Shown here piece by piece: positions 16,725-26,392 of a stretch of DNA of 64,000 nt. Position numbers and translations under genes: made by a program. The stretch is from CAKZQX01 sp034437035 (lineage in GTDB: Bacteria > Chloroflexota > Chloroflexia > Chloroflexales > Chloroflexaceae), in the NCBI GenBank assembly GCA_034437035.1, contig DAOTUI010000166.1, positions 4,669 through 68,668 on the forward strand. Direction: 5' to 3'. Position 1 is the stretch's first letter. Each line of letters starts with the position of its first letter. Below the pieces are notes generated by a model. It had not been told where the DNA came from. It was given only the letters and a program-made list of their open reading frames with translations, and searched no databases.

Positions 16725-17702
16725 ATGACCAGGCAGAAATGTGCCCTGATTACCGGAATAACCGGCCAGGACGGGAGTTACCTCGCGGAATTTTTACTCG
16801 AAGCCGGGTACCGGGTTATTGGAATGGTGCGTCGTACCAGTACGGTAAATTTTGAGCGTATCAAGCATTTTCAGCATAAAGTTACCCTGGTGACGGGAGA
16901 TTTACTTGATGAAGTGTCGCTGATTACTATTCTCCGTGAGTATCGCCCGATTGAAGTGTATAATCTTGCGGCCCAATCGTTTGTTCAAACTTCATGGAGC
17001 CAGCCGGTCTTTACCGGCGAGACCACGGCCCTCGGTGTGACCCGTATCCTTGACGCCATACGGATTGTCGATCCGGATATCCGCTTTTATCAGGCAAGTA
17101 GCAGCGAGATGTTTGGCCGGGTGCGTGAAGTGCCCCAGGTTGAGGAAACACCGTTTTATCCGCGCAGCCCCTATGGTGTGGCCAAAGTCTATGGTCACTG
17201 GATTACGGTCAACTACCGGGAGAGCTATAACCTGCATGCCAGCAGCGGTATCCTGTTTAATCACGAGAGTCCGCGCCGGGGGATGGAATTTGTAACACGG
17301 AAGATTAGTCACAGCGTGGCCCGTATAAAATCAGGGCTTGATACTGAGTTGCGGTTAGGCAATTTAGATGCCCAACGCGATTGGGGATATGCCCCGGATT
17401 ATGTTCAGGCAATGTGGTTAATGCTGCAACAGGAGCAACCTGACGACTATGTCGTCGCTACCGGGCAAACCCACTCTGTGCGGGAGTTCGCTGAAGTCGC
17501 TTTCGCATGTGTGGGGTTGAAGTATCAAGATTTTGTGGTGCAGGATGAGCGTTTTATGCGACCAGCCGAGGTTGACCTGCTGGTCGGCAGTGCATACAAG
17601 GCACGGTCGGTGCTGGGATGGCAGCCGGTCGTCTCATTTGAAGAACTGGTGCGCATTATGGTAGAAGCTGATGTAACATTTCTTAAGGGGCAAAAACTAT
17701 GA
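16725..17702 (+). CDS. gmd: GDP-mannose 4,6-dehydratase
   Basis: 325 residues from ATG 16725 with GAGGAGC upstream. An extended short-chain dehydrogenase: TGITGQDGSYLAEFLL (NADP-binding), YNLAAQSFVQTSW, SSSEMFG, YGVAKVYGHW (catalytic Tyr-x3-Lys) and the GMD-specific NHESPRRGMEFVTRKI. It makes GDP-4-keto-6-deoxymannose, the precursor of GDP-fucose, GDP-rhamnose or GDP-perosamine for surface polysaccharide. GDP-sugar modifying partners are not adjacent. Its stop overlaps the next small gene (ATGA). Confidence 0.95.
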   Translation: MTRQKCALITGITGQDGSYLAEFLLEAGYRVIGMVRRTSTVNFERIKHFQHKVTLVTGDLLDEVSLITILREYRPIEVYNLAAQSFVQTSWSQPVFTGETTALGVTRILDAIRIVDPDIRFYQASSSEMFGRVREVPQVEETPFYPRSPYGVAKVYGHWITVNYRESYNLHASSGILFNHESPRRGMEFVTRKISHSVARIKSGLDTELRLGNLDAQRDWGYAPDYVQAMWLMLQQEQPDDYVVATGQTHSVREFAEVAFACVGLKYQDFVVQDERFMRPAEVDLLVGSAYKARSVLGWQPVVSFEELVRIMVEADVTFLKGQKL

Positions 17703-17932
17703 CTCAAATGGAGATTCGTCTGATAGAAGAGGGATGGTCTGCTCTTGTTGAACGGTTGGGACTGGCTGAGGCCACGCGCTTTGTTATGTTGCTTGACCGG
17801 CGGACTGGGGGGGCTCTCCAGCATCTGCAGCATCTCTGGTCAGGTACTGCCGTCGGCATGGTCCACCGGAGCAACAGCGTGAGCCAGGCAACATCATCAC
17901 GATCGGCTTCTACTGGTCAGATGGATGCGTAA
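17699..17932 (+). CDS. Small protein coupled to gmd, antitoxin-like N-terminus
   Basis: 77 residues. The ATG overlaps the gmd stop. The first ~45 residues (IRLIEEGWSALVERLGLAEATRFVMLLDR) resemble a small-protein type in which a short helical segment with the pattern G-x-x-A-L-x-x-x-L-G-x-x-x-x-x-R-F is widely found beside XisI/XisH-like or toxin genes. The C-terminal third is low-complexity (Ser/Gln/Thr), and no toxin partner is present. Translation coupling argues it is expressed; the function is unknown. Confidence 0.55.
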   Translation: MTQMEIRLIEEGWSALVERLGLAEATRFVMLLDRRTGGALQHLQHLWSGTAVGMVHRSNSVSQATSSRSASTGQMDA

Positions 17933-18093
17933 GTTCAGCATATAAGCGGAGTTTGTATACTGCGCGGGGAAGGCAGCCCTCTGGCTATCCGGCCCGTTTC
18001 CTTTTTCTGTACGACATCTCCGAGGAGTCAGCGCAGGCGCAAACGGTGTTATTCATGCGTCTGCCTCGTACTCGTAGATCGGCTACAGACCAG

Positions 18094-19212
18094 TTACACC
18101 TGGCGCTCACGCTGCGAGGGGAACTTTGCTTCCGATACAGCCTGTTCCAACTCTGCCTCTTCGACATGCCGCGAGAGAGGTCCAACCGGCTCGTACACAT
18201 CGGAACGTAACTGCGTTTCTACCTGTTCCAGGCGCGTCGTGATGGTGCGCCGCCACGCCTCGTCAGCCGCATGCATGGTACGTACCCGGTAAAGCACTTC
18301 CTCCTCCAACCGGCGTACGCCCCCGACACGATCAGCCAGCAATCCGATCAGGAATGTTGTCGCCGCCAGGATGACGAGCATACTGCCCACCAGTAAGGAC
18401 TGCTCATTCGACTCCTCAATCAGCATCAACCGCCGACCAATGAAAATATAGCCCGCGCGCCCAAGCAATGCCATCCCCAAAACGAAAAAGACGCCGGCAA
18501 TGTAGCTAAAGGTCTTGAGCGGCTCGTAGGTGGCATAGGTGCGCGCAATAATCGCCGCCTGCCGCTTGATAAAATGCCAGTTGCCTTTGTGCAGCTTCGA
18601 AGGGCGTGTCACCGAGTTGGTCCGAATAGGCACCGTCGTGACGATTAACCGCCGCTTACCCGCCTGGATCAGATTCTCTACGGTGTAGGAAAAATCGGTC
18701 GTCACAAAAGTCCGCAGCGCCGCCTCTCGCGAGAGAGCCCGAAAGCCGCTCACCGTATCGGGAACATCTGTCTCCGAGGCCCAGCGCACCACTGAACTGC
18801 CCAGGCTTTGCAAGCGCCGTTTGAGTGGCGAGAAGTGCTCAATCTGTTGCACCTGACGATCACCAATGACATAGTCGGCTTCGCCCCGTACAATCGGTGC
18901 AATTAACCGGGGAATCTCACCGCCGGGATACTGATGGTCGCCATCGGTATTCACAATGATATCTGCTCCCAGCAGCAGTGCGGTATCGATTCCGGTCTGA
19001 TAGGCGGCGGCCAACCCTTTGTTGCGGGTATGCCGGACAACATGGTGCGCACCATGGGCCAGCGCTATCGAAACGGTGTCATCACTACAGCCATCGTCCA
19101 CTATCAGAATGACAATCTCATCGACACCGGGAATGCTGCGTGGCAGGTCGTCGATCACCTGGGCAATGGTATCGCGCTCGTTAAGCACGGGTATTTGAAT
19201 GACAAGTTTCAT
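18094..19212 (-). CDS. Family 2 glycosyltransferase (dolichol-phosphate mannosyltransferase type)
   Basis: 372 residues from ATG 19212, ribosome site GGGAGC. GT2 fold: IPVLNERDTIAQVIDDL, VDDGCSDDT, VNTDGDHQYPGGEIPRL (DxD-like) and SGFRALSREAAL. Two membrane spans follow (about 243-265, FSYIAGVFFVLGMALLGRAGYIF; and 285-305, LLVGSMLVILAATTFLIGLLADRV), then a helical cytoplasmic tail. It probably transfers a sugar to a polyprenyl-phosphate carrier at the membrane for surface glycan or lipid synthesis. It lies next to the inositol-phosphate synthase gene on the same strand, suggesting glycolipid or phosphoinositide work. Confidence 0.9.
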   Translation of the reverse strand: MKLVIQIPVLNERDTIAQVIDDLPRSIPGVDEIVILIVDDGCSDDTVSIALAHGAHHVVRHTRNKGLAAAYQTGIDTALLLGADIIVNTDGDHQYPGGEIPRLIAPIVRGEADYVIGDRQVQQIEHFSPLKRRLQSLGSSVVRWASETDVPDTVSGFRALSREAALRTFVTTDFSYTVENLIQAGKRRLIVTTVPIRTNSVTRPSKLHKGNWHFIKRQAAIIARTYATYEPLKTFSYIAGVFFVLGMALLGRAGYIFIGRRLMLIEESNEQSLLVGSMLVILAATTFLIGLLADRVGGVRRLEEEVLYRVRTMHAADEAWRRTITTRLEQVETQLRSDVYEPVGPLSRHVEEAELEQAVSEAKFPSQRERQV

Positions 19213-19325
19213 CTGCTCCCTCGAGATATCAGGGTCTACCCAGTCCGGGCATTGTCTTTCCTGGTCAACCAGGCCTGCGCGAACTGCTCCTATTCCTACG
19301 CATATCAACGTTGAGCATACAGTTT

Positions 19326-20396
19326 TTACCCCTGGATAAACTCCTCGGTCAACTGACGTGCCTCATTGTCGGTATACTGGCGGGGAGGCGTTTTCATAAA
19401 ATAGGCACTCGGACCATCAAGTGCGCCGCCAATGCCCCGATCAAGCGCCAGCTTCGCACAGCGGATAGCATCCAGCACCACCCCCGCCGAGTTGGGTGAG
19501 TCCCACACTTCAAGTTTTAGCTCTATATTAAGGGGCACATTACCAAAAGTAGTACCCTCCATACGAATATAGCACCATTTGCGATCACCCAACCAGGGCA
19601 CATAATCACTTGGCCCGACATGTACATTCTCAACCCCAACATCATAATCAAGCTGACTGGTAACAGCATTCGTTTTACTAATTTTTTTACTCTCCAGGCG
19701 TTCCTGCTCCAGCATATTGTAGAAGTCCGTATTACCCCCAAAATTGAGTTGGTAAGTGCGGTCCAGACGCACACCCCGCTCGCGGAACAGTGTAGTCAGT
19801 ATACGGTGGGTAATCGTCGCGCCGACCTGGCTTTTAATATCATCACCAATCAGCGGCAGGTTACGATCTGCGAACCGCTTGCGCCAGTACTCCTGGCTGG
19901 CAATAAAGACAGGAACACAGTTGATAAAGGCGCAACCCGCTTCCAGCACCTGCTCAACATACCACTTGGTTGCCATCTCACTGCCCACGGGCAGGTACGA
20001 AACCACCACATCGGTGCCCGTCTCGCGCAGGATCTTGACAATATTGTCGGTATCGCGCGGGGCCTTGTGGATCCGGGTGCTGAGGTATTTGCCCAGTCCA
20101 TCGTGCGTCATGCCGCGTGAGACGGGGACACCCAGTTGCGGCACTTGCGCAAAGACATAGGTATTATTCGGCGCAGTAAAAATTGCCTCGGAGAGGTCTT
20201 TGTCTACCTTTGCCCCATCAATATCGAAAGCCGCCGAAAATTCAATATCTCTGATATGATATCCCCCCAGAGTCACATGCATCAGACCAGGAACAGTGGT
20301 ATTTTCATCTGCATGTCGATAATACGCAACACCTTGCACCAGGGATGAGGCACAATTACCGACCCCAATAATGGCAACACGTACTTTTTTATCCAC
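19326..20396 (-). CDS. ino1: Inositol-1-phosphate (myo-inositol-3-phosphate) synthase
   Basis: 356 residues from the GTG at 20396 (VDKKVRVAIIGVGNCASS), with AAAGGATG upstream; the frame upstream is open but unrelated. NAD-binding Rossmann motif VRVAIIGVGNCASSLVQGV, then TDVVVSYLPVGSEMATKWY and the catalytic GDDIKSQVGATITHRILTTLF. The length matches the short actinobacterial/archaeal class. It converts glucose-6-phosphate to inositol-1-phosphate, the first step to phosphatidylinositol or inositol-based solutes. It lies 113 bases upstream of the GT2 gene on the same strand and is probably its operon partner. Confidence 0.93.
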   Translation of the reverse strand: MDKKVRVAIIGVGNCASSLVQGVAYYRHADENTTVPGLMHVTLGGYHIRDIEFSAAFDIDGAKVDKDLSEAIFTAPNNTYVFAQVPQLGVPVSRGMTHDGLGKYLSTRIHKAPRDTDNIVKILRETGTDVVVSYLPVGSEMATKWYVEQVLEAGCAFINCVPVFIASQEYWRKRFADRNLPLIGDDIKSQVGATITHRILTTLFRERGVRLDRTYQLNFGGNTDFYNMLEQERLESKKISKTNAVTSQLDYDVGVENVHVGPSDYVPWLGDRKWCYIRMEGTTFGNVPLNIELKLEVWDSPNSAGVVLDAIRCAKLALDRGIGGALDGPSAYFMKTPPRQYTDNEARQLTEEFIQG

Positions 20397-20733
20397 GCAC
20401 CGGCATCCTTTCGGTTTCTGCAACAGGTTTATTGCTTTAGAAAGCGCTCCAGCGAACCATTGTACTGCGCATGGGGCGTTTTGTAAAGCATTGCATCCCG
20501 CCCCAAATGCCGGTGATACGATAACGCGTAGTAGCTCTTTACTCCCTGATGGGCAATAGTACTGTAATAGAATGTACCTTGAGTACCACACACAGCGCTT
20601 GACCAGCGTCACTATTTCAAGTATGCTTCAATCCGTATACCACGCCTGAAGGTTGTTGCAGCGAATAGCTACCCACCATTGTCATACCACAGGCGGGCGT
20701 TCGGGATGCTGCGGGGAAAGAAAGGTCCACAGG
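20397..20733. other. Divergent intergenic region before the chemosensory cluster
   Basis: 337 bases between divergently read inositol-phosphate synthase and the first CheW gene. Both leaders must start here. I see no confident promoter pair or conserved RNA structure. Confidence 0.4.
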
Positions 20734-21219
20734 GTGACGACGGTCTACGCATCTGGTTCAACAATCAACACTGAGGGAGAACAGGCCGCGACAACCTACC
20801 TGCTGCTGCGCCTGAGCGAGGAAGTTTACGGCGTGCCCGGAACATGCGTACGCGAAATTACACGCTGGCATGCACCGACAACGGTTCCCGGGGCTCCACC
20901 CGCCCTACCCGGCATTATCAGCCAGCGCGGGTTTGTGATGCCGGTCGTCAATGTGCATCCCCTGCTGGGATTGCCGGATGGCGCACCGGACCGGGCCACA
21001 CGCTATGTCATTCTCCAGCATGAAGATGTGGACATTGCCTTGATCGTCGATGCGGTGCTTGATCTGTTGGAACTGCAGCCGGCAACGTTCCAGCCACTAC
21101 CCGCCGCCCTCGATCCGCAGCGTGCCCGACTGTTGCATGCGCTTGTCCGGTTGGATGATCAGCCCGTTGCGTTGATTGATCTGGCGGCCTTGATTGCAAC
21201 CCTACGAATGGGAGACTAG
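20734..21219 (+). CDS. cheW: CheW-domain protein 1
   Basis: 161 residues from a GTG with AAAGG upstream; the start is a judgement because the frame is open to 20653. CheW fold: YLLLRLSEEVYGVPGTCVREITRWHAPTTVPGAPPALPGIISQRGFVMPVVNVHPLLGL, the classic CheW pattern in which the GIIxxRGxxxPVVxL loop contacts the receptor and CheA. It couples receptors to CheA. It heads a co-oriented cluster and is 5 bases from the second CheW gene. Confidence 0.88.
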   Translation: MTTVYASGSTINTEGEQAATTYLLLRLSEEVYGVPGTCVREITRWHAPTTVPGAPPALPGIISQRGFVMPVVNVHPLLGLPDGAPDRATRYVILQHEDVDIALIVDAVLDLLELQPATFQPLPAALDPQRARLLHALVRLDDQPVALIDLAALIATLRMGD

Positions 21220-21224
21220 GCCAG

Positions 21225-21680
21225 ATGTCGTCTACCGGCTTGCTGCTCACGATCTGTACAACACGACACCGCTATATCGTGTGCCGTGACCAGATTTTAG
21301 AGATCCGGCTGATTACCCGCAGTGCCGATCTGGAGCGACCCGATGAGCGTGGGCATCCGCTGGTCAGTGCGGAGTTAGGCAAACTGCTTGACCCGCAAGA
21401 CCTGCGCAGCAATGCCCGACGGCATGCATTGATTATCCCAACGCGCCGGCGGGGTGTGGCCCTGCTGGTGGAACGGGTAGAGGATTTTTCGCAGCAGACT
21501 GCCGGGGAAGTACAGCCGCTTGCCCCGCTCCTGCGCCAACGACTGGCCCGCCCATGGTTTATGGGTACGGTAGTCTGTGATGACACCCCTGTCCTGGTGC
21601 TTGATCTCCGCCAGATTGCCCAGGATGTCCTGTTTGGGCAGCGGAATAACGCAGACACGGCATCATGCCGGCCTACATAA
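21225..21680 (+). CDS. CheW-like protein 2
   Basis: 151 residues. A more divergent CheW-like domain: LLLTICTTRHRYIVCRDQILEIRLITR, LVSAELGKLLDPQDLRSNARRHALIIPTRRRGVALLVERVEDFSQQ and PWFMGTVVCDDTPVLVLDLRQIA. The receptor-contact loop (GIIxxRG) is not conserved, so it may have a specialised coupling or docking role. It lies 5 bases after the first CheW and 43 bases before the receptor gene. Confidence 0.78.
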   Translation: MSSTGLLLTICTTRHRYIVCRDQILEIRLITRSADLERPDERGHPLVSAELGKLLDPQDLRSNARRHALIIPTRRRGVALLVERVEDFSQQTAGEVQPLAPLLRQRLARPWFMGTVVCDDTPVLVLDLRQIAQDVLFGQRNNADTASCRPT

Positions 21681-21723
21681 TTCAGTACCAGGTACCTTAA
21701 TCGCGTGTAGGGAGCTTGATCTG

Positions 21724-23205
21724 ATGGAACAAACACTTAATCGTTTACCCACCCTGGAAGTGCCTGAACTGCGTCCAACGCTTCGAGATAATGTGCGCCT
21801 GCTCAATATGATGATTATTGGCGCGCTGACGCTTGCCATCATTTTAATGCTACTTATCCTCACATTAAACCGGATTAACCAGGTAGATACGACAGCGGTG
21901 GCGTTTGCTTTACTTATAACGTTAATCACGACGGTTGTCACGGTGCCGTCATACTATTATCTACGCCGAAAACGGGTATTATTTGCCGGCCGCTGGTTTT
22001 TTTACGGCTTGACGCTAGTTCTGGCCTTTTCCGCTGCACTTATCGGTGGTGTCGGCAGTCCGTTGATTATGGGTTATTTTATCCCAATCGTCGCTGCAGG
22101 ATTGATTGGCGAGAGTACCGACAGCCTCCGAGTTGGGGCAGCAGCCATAGGTAGCTATTTTCTCCTCTTCGTGGGGCAGTTTTTTCTGGGATTAGAACCC
22201 ATCATTCCGCTGACCCGTGGGAGTGGGGTTATCTTCCTGCCGGTTTTCTTGTTATCGGGCGGGGGGCTGGCCTTTCTTGCCTGGATCACGAGTCGGGATC
22301 TGACCAATGCCCTGCTTGAGTCGCACCAGCGGGCCAGAGAGTTGCTGGATCAGACTGAGCAGATTATGGAGAAGAATATTCAGCAGGTCGAATTGGGCAG
22401 TGAACTCTCGGCCGCGGCAGCCGAGTTGCAGGCGACTTCGCAGCAGCAGGCCAGCGGCGCGACCGAGCAGGCCAGCGCGGTCTCGCAGATCAGCACAACC
22501 ATTGAGGAACTGGGAAGTACCGCGCGCCAGATTGCCCAAACCACCGAGCATGTCGCCCAGGCCGCCCAGCATACGCTGGAAAACCTGAGTAACGGCCAGG
22601 GCGCAGTTGATGAGAGCATCCAGGCGATGGAGCGTATTCGTAGCCGGATGCAGGATGTTGCCGCCCGCGTGTTGAGCCTGGGTGAGCGTTCGCAACAGAT
22701 CGGTGAAATCATCGACCTGATTGACGATATTTCCGATGAGACGCATCTGCTGGCCCTCAACGCAGCGATTGAAGCCGCCGGGGCCGGTGAGCATGGTCGT
22801 CGTTTTGCGGTGGTCGCCGCCGAAGTCAAGAGCCTGGCAAACCGTACGCTGGCCGCTGCCAAAGAGGTAAAAGGCGTGATCGCTGAGATCCGGCAGGCAA
22901 CCAACTCCGCAGTGCTGGCCGCCGAAGAAGGGGGCAAAGAGGTTGAGCATGGCGTTGAACTGGCGCACCGTGCCGGGCAGGTGATGGATACGGTCGTGAT
23001 GGTCGCCGAGCGCACGGCGCAGAGTGCCGCCGAGATTGGCCTGGCAACCGCCCAGCAGCAGAGTGCCAGCGAACAGGTTGTCGAAACGATGCGCGAGATC
23101 GCCGAGGTGGCGCGTCAGTCTGCCGGAGGCGCGCAGCAGATGGCCGAGTCATCGGCGATGCTGACGGCAATTGCCGACCGGCTCCATGGAATTGCCCAGA
23201 GTTAA
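21724..23205 (+). CDS. Methyl-accepting chemotaxis protein with polytopic membrane input
   Basis: 493 residues, ATG 21724 with GGGAGC upstream. Residues ~30-200 hold about six or seven membrane spans with no sizeable extracellular loop, so the signal is probably sensed within or near the membrane. There is no obvious HAMP domain. The rest is a signalling coiled coil with the conserved tip DDISDETHLLALNAAIEAAGAGEHGRRFAVVAAEVKSLANR, where the usual Q-T-N before LLALNAA reads E-T-H. Gln/Glu pairs around 240-300 and 440-480 are candidate methylation sites for the CheB/CheR products downstream. Confidence 0.93.
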   Translation: MEQTLNRLPTLEVPELRPTLRDNVRLLNMMIIGALTLAIILMLLILTLNRINQVDTTAVAFALLITLITTVVTVPSYYYLRRKRVLFAGRWFFYGLTLVLAFSAALIGGVGSPLIMGYFIPIVAAGLIGESTDSLRVGAAAIGSYFLLFVGQFFLGLEPIIPLTRGSGVIFLPVFLLSGGGLAFLAWITSRDLTNALLESHQRARELLDQTEQIMEKNIQQVELGSELSAAAAELQATSQQQASGATEQASAVSQISTTIEELGSTARQIAQTTEHVAQAAQHTLENLSNGQGAVDESIQAMERIRSRMQDVAARVLSLGERSQQIGEIIDLIDDISDETHLLALNAAIEAAGAGEHGRRFAVVAAEVKSLANRTLAAAKEVKGVIAEIRQATNSAVLAAEEGGKEVEHGVELAHRAGQVMDTVVMVAERTAQSAAEIGLATAQQQSASEQVVETMREIAEVARQSAGGAQQMAESSAMLTAIADRLHGIAQS

Positions 23206-23261
23206 CACCGTGCCGCAAACCAGCGCATAACCAGCGTTATTCTGTAGTCTGGTAGACTGCT

Positions 23262-25634
23262 ATGGATCTTTCAAGCTTCTACAATCAATTTCGGGAAGAG
23301 GCCAACGAAAATGTCCGCATCCTGAATGACGGGTTGCTGGCATTGGAACAGATGCCTGACCAGCGTGATCCTGATGCGCAGGCGCAGGTCCATGCGATCT
23401 TCCGTGCGATGCATACGATCAAAGGGTCGGCCCGGTTGCTGGGGTTTGAACTAGTCGGCAAGCTGGCCCATGCGATGGAGAACCTGCTCGGCACGGTGCG
23501 CGAGGGGCAGCGCAGCATTGACCGTCCGCTGGCCGATAACCTGCTGCGCTGTGGTGATACCATCCTTGAACTCACGGCGGCGGCGGTCGAGGGACGTAGC
23601 GTCGAGATTGACGTTGACGCGCTGATCGCTATGCTTGAAGCGCCGGCCAAAGGTCAGGCACCGGCAGCAGTAGCGAGTCCGCCAGTAGCAACCAAGGAGC
23701 CGCAGCCGGCATCCGAAGCCGAAGACACCGACACGCCGGCCGCGACAACCGAGGAGCCCGCCACGCCGGCCACACCGGAACCACAAGCAGCAGCAGCAGC
23801 AGCGGAGGCAGCGCCGGCCGCAGCACCGTCGCCGGCACCAACCGGCAGTCAGACCGCGGCACCACCGCCAAATCCACCAAAATTCCGCCCGAATAACCGC
23901 CAGACAGTGCGAGTGCGGGTGGACCGACTGGACCGGCTGATCAATCTCACCGGGGAACTGGTGGTTGGGCAGCAGATGCTCTCGACCCATGTGCAGGCAC
24001 TGCAAGACCTGACGACGCTTATGCAGCAGCAAGAGCGCGCTCTGCAAGAACTTGAGGCCGAGTTGAGCCACATACGAATTACCGCCAGCCAGACCCAGAC
24101 GCTTGAAGATAGTCTTACACTGCTCTTTACCAACAGCAGCCAGGCCCGTCAGATCCTGGGCAGCCAGTTTGCACAGTTCAGCCAGCATATCAGCCAGCAG
24201 AATGTCTTAATTAGCGACCTGGAGCAAGAAGTGATGGCGGCACGACTGCTGCCAATCTCCACAGTGTTTGCCACCATGCCGCGTGCAGTCCGTGAACTGG
24301 CGCACGCCATCAACAAAGAAGTGCAGTTGGAACTGCTGGGTGAGACGACCGAGATGGATCGGAAGCTGCTGGAGGCAATTACCGATCCGCTGCTGCACCT
24401 GGTGCGCAATGCGGTTGATCACGGCATCGAGCCGCCCGACGAACGTAGCGCAGCCGGCAAGCCGCGCCAGGGACATATTCGTATCAGCGCTGAAGCGGCC
24501 GGCGGTGAGGTTCGTATTTGCATCGGCGATGACGGACGCGGTATGGACCCGGAGAAACTGCGCGATGTTGCTGTGCGCAAAGGTCTGATTAGCGCCGAGA
24601 ATGTTGCACTGCTCTCGGACACTGAGGCGCTGGAGTTGATTTTCTTGCCGGGTTTTAGTAGCACGCCGATCATTACCGACATCTCCGGGCGCGGCGTGGG
24701 AATGGACGTGGTACGCTCAAACGTCGGTGAGTTAGGGGGCCAGGTCATGATCGAGTCGCAGATCGGCCATGGCACCCAGATCATACTGGTACTGCCCCTG
24801 ACGCTAGTGACTACCCGAATACTGCTGGTCAATGTCGGCAAGCATACCTTTGCGCTCCCGGCAACCGGCTGTCGCGGCACTATCTGGGCACAACGCAGCC
24901 AGATCCGGACCATCGAAGGACGCGCGACAATCAACCATAAGGAGCAGACCCTGCCACTGCTACGACTGGCCGATTTGCTCGGTGTCGAAGCAGATGCTGC
25001 CTTTCAGCGGAGTGAACGTATGCCGGCGGTGTTGATCGGTAACACGCAACGCCAGGTAGGATTGCTGGTTGATCGGCTGCTTGATGAACGGGAAGCTGTG
25101 GTCAAGCCGCTGGGTCCGCTGTTTGAGCAGCGCCGCCGCTACAGCGGGGCCGTACAACTCGGCGATGGTCAGTTGACCCTCCTGCTCAACCCGATTATTC
25201 TCTCGCAAACGGCTCGAGGGATGGCATTAACCAGCCCCACCAGCGGTATGGCGGGAGCCCGTCGCCGATCAAGTCTGCTGATTGCCGACGACTCATTTAC
25301 CACACGCGAGCTGATCCGCAGTATTCTTCAATCAGCCGGGTATAATGTTACGGTCGCCTATGACGGCATGGACGCCCTGGAGAAACTGCGCGGGCAGTCG
25401 TATGACCTGGTCATTAGCGATGTGGAAATGCCACGCGTGAATGGGTTTCAACTCACCGCGCGCATTCGTCAGGAACTGGGATTGATGGATCTCCCGGTCG
25501 TCATCATTACCAGTCTGGCCTCCGATGAGCATCGTCGGCAGGGACTGGAGGCAGGGGCACAGGCGTATATTGTAAAAAGCCAGTTTAATCAGGATAATCT
25601 ACTGGAGGTTGTCCAGCAGTTGCTTGGGCACTAA
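23262..25634 (+). CDS. cheA: CheA histidine kinase fused to a receiver domain
   Basis: 790 residues. Domains in order: Hpt (1-105, phospho-His at about 51 in AMHTIKGSARLLGF); Ala/Pro/Glu-rich linker (~125-205); dimerisation helices (~215-340, VRVDRLDRLINLTGELVVGQQ); kinase ATPase (~345-500, LLHLVRNAVDHGIEPPDER, GDDGRGMDPEKL, GRGVGMDVV); CheW-like (~505-650); receiver (~668-785, ISDVEMPRVNGF with phospho-Asp, and Lys at IVKSQ). No P2 docking domain is obvious. A CheA with a built-in receiver is typical of the type IV pilus or alternative-function chemosensory classes, where the receiver can act as a phosphate sink. Confidence 0.95.
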   Translation: MDLSSFYNQFREEANENVRILNDGLLALEQMPDQRDPDAQAQVHAIFRAMHTIKGSARLLGFELVGKLAHAMENLLGTVREGQRSIDRPLADNLLRCGDTILELTAAAVEGRSVEIDVDALIAMLEAPAKGQAPAAVASPPVATKEPQPASEAEDTDTPAATTEEPATPATPEPQAAAAAAEAAPAAAPSPAPTGSQTAAPPPNPPKFRPNNRQTVRVRVDRLDRLINLTGELVVGQQMLSTHVQALQDLTTLMQQQERALQELEAELSHIRITASQTQTLEDSLTLLFTNSSQARQILGSQFAQFSQHISQQNVLISDLEQEVMAARLLPISTVFATMPRAVRELAHAINKEVQLELLGETTEMDRKLLEAITDPLLHLVRNAVDHGIEPPDERSAAGKPRQGHIRISAEAAGGEVRICIGDDGRGMDPEKLRDVAVRKGLISAENVALLSDTEALELIFLPGFSSTPIITDISGRGVGMDVVRSNVGELGGQVMIESQIGHGTQIILVLPLTLVTTRILLVNVGKHTFALPATGCRGTIWAQRSQIRTIEGRATINHKEQTLPLLRLADLLGVEADAAFQRSERMPAVLIGNTQRQVGLLVDRLLDEREAVVKPLGPLFEQRRRYSGAVQLGDGQLTLLLNPIILSQTARGMALTSPTSGMAGARRRSSLLIADDSFTTRELIRSILQSAGYNVTVAYDGMDALEKLRGQSYDLVISDVEMPRVNGFQLTARIRQELGLMDLPVVIITSLASDEHRRQGLEAGAQAYIVKSQFNQDNLLEVVQQLLGH

Positions 25635-25945
25635 GGTGTGTAAACGTGTACGAAATATCACAATCCCATCACATTGAACGTTACAACCTATCCTGCCAAT
25701 TTATCGTTGCATCCCTGCACTGCACTTGTGGAGAAGGTAATTTCTCGCAATCCCGATGAAAAGTCGGTTCCTGGTACAGATTCACATGTATAATTGTCTT
25801 ATATGGATTATGTGATGCAGGGACAGCGCTCCCTACCGGCTACCTGGTCGCGTTGGGCGCACCGTCACCACGCACCGCAGAACTGGTCGCCACATGACGT
25901 GGAATTTCGCACATTCCTGACGTCCCTCATTACAGGAGCAAAGCG
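25635..25945. other. Intergenic region before cheY
   Basis: 311 bases without a gene. A perfect TATAAT at 25789-25794 is the best candidate for a separate promoter of the cheY-cheB pair, without a good -35 box. Confidence 0.45.
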
Positions 25946-26308
25946 ATGGCAGAGAAAATATTGATCGTAGATGATAGCAAACTCGTAACCGATATCGTCA
26001 AGATGCGGTTAGAGATGTATGGGTATGAGGTACGCCTGGCACACAGCGGCGAAGAGGCCTTGACCTGTATCGCCGATGAAGTCCCGGATCTGATGGTGCT
26101 CGATGTGCAGATGCCCGGCATTGATGGCTACGAGGTCTGCCGCCGGTTACGGGATAATCCAGAGCTTGATGACCTGCGCATTATTATGCTGACCTCAAGC
26201 GATGATAAGCATTCGGCGTTTGAGGCGGGAGTGGATGATTATCTGAATAAAGATGTCGATCTGCTCAATCTGCCCAATCGGGTCAAGCTGGTTCTGGAGA
26301 TGGATTAA
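25946..26308 (+). CDS. cheY: Single-domain response regulator (CheY-like)
   Basis: 120 residues, GGAGC ribosome site 9 bases before the ATG. Complete receiver: acidic pair D9-D10 (ILIVDDSK), phospho-Asp at 53 (LMVLDVQMPGIDGYEV), Thr/Ser at 83-85 and Lys at about 102 (DYLNKD, where the usual Pro after Lys is Asp). It should receive phosphate from CheA and act on a motor or other output. It lies 84 bases before cheB. Confidence 0.9.
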   Translation: MAEKILIVDDSKLVTDIVKMRLEMYGYEVRLAHSGEEALTCIADEVPDLMVLDVQMPGIDGYEVCRRLRDNPELDDLRIIMLTSSDDKHSAFEAGVDDYLNKDVDLLNLPNRVKLVLEMD

Positions 26309-26392
26309 TCTCTTCCATTTAAGTATGCTGCGTGAAACGTGTGGCACATGCGGGTAAACCGCTGCCACGCGCAGCACGCAGCATGTACGACG

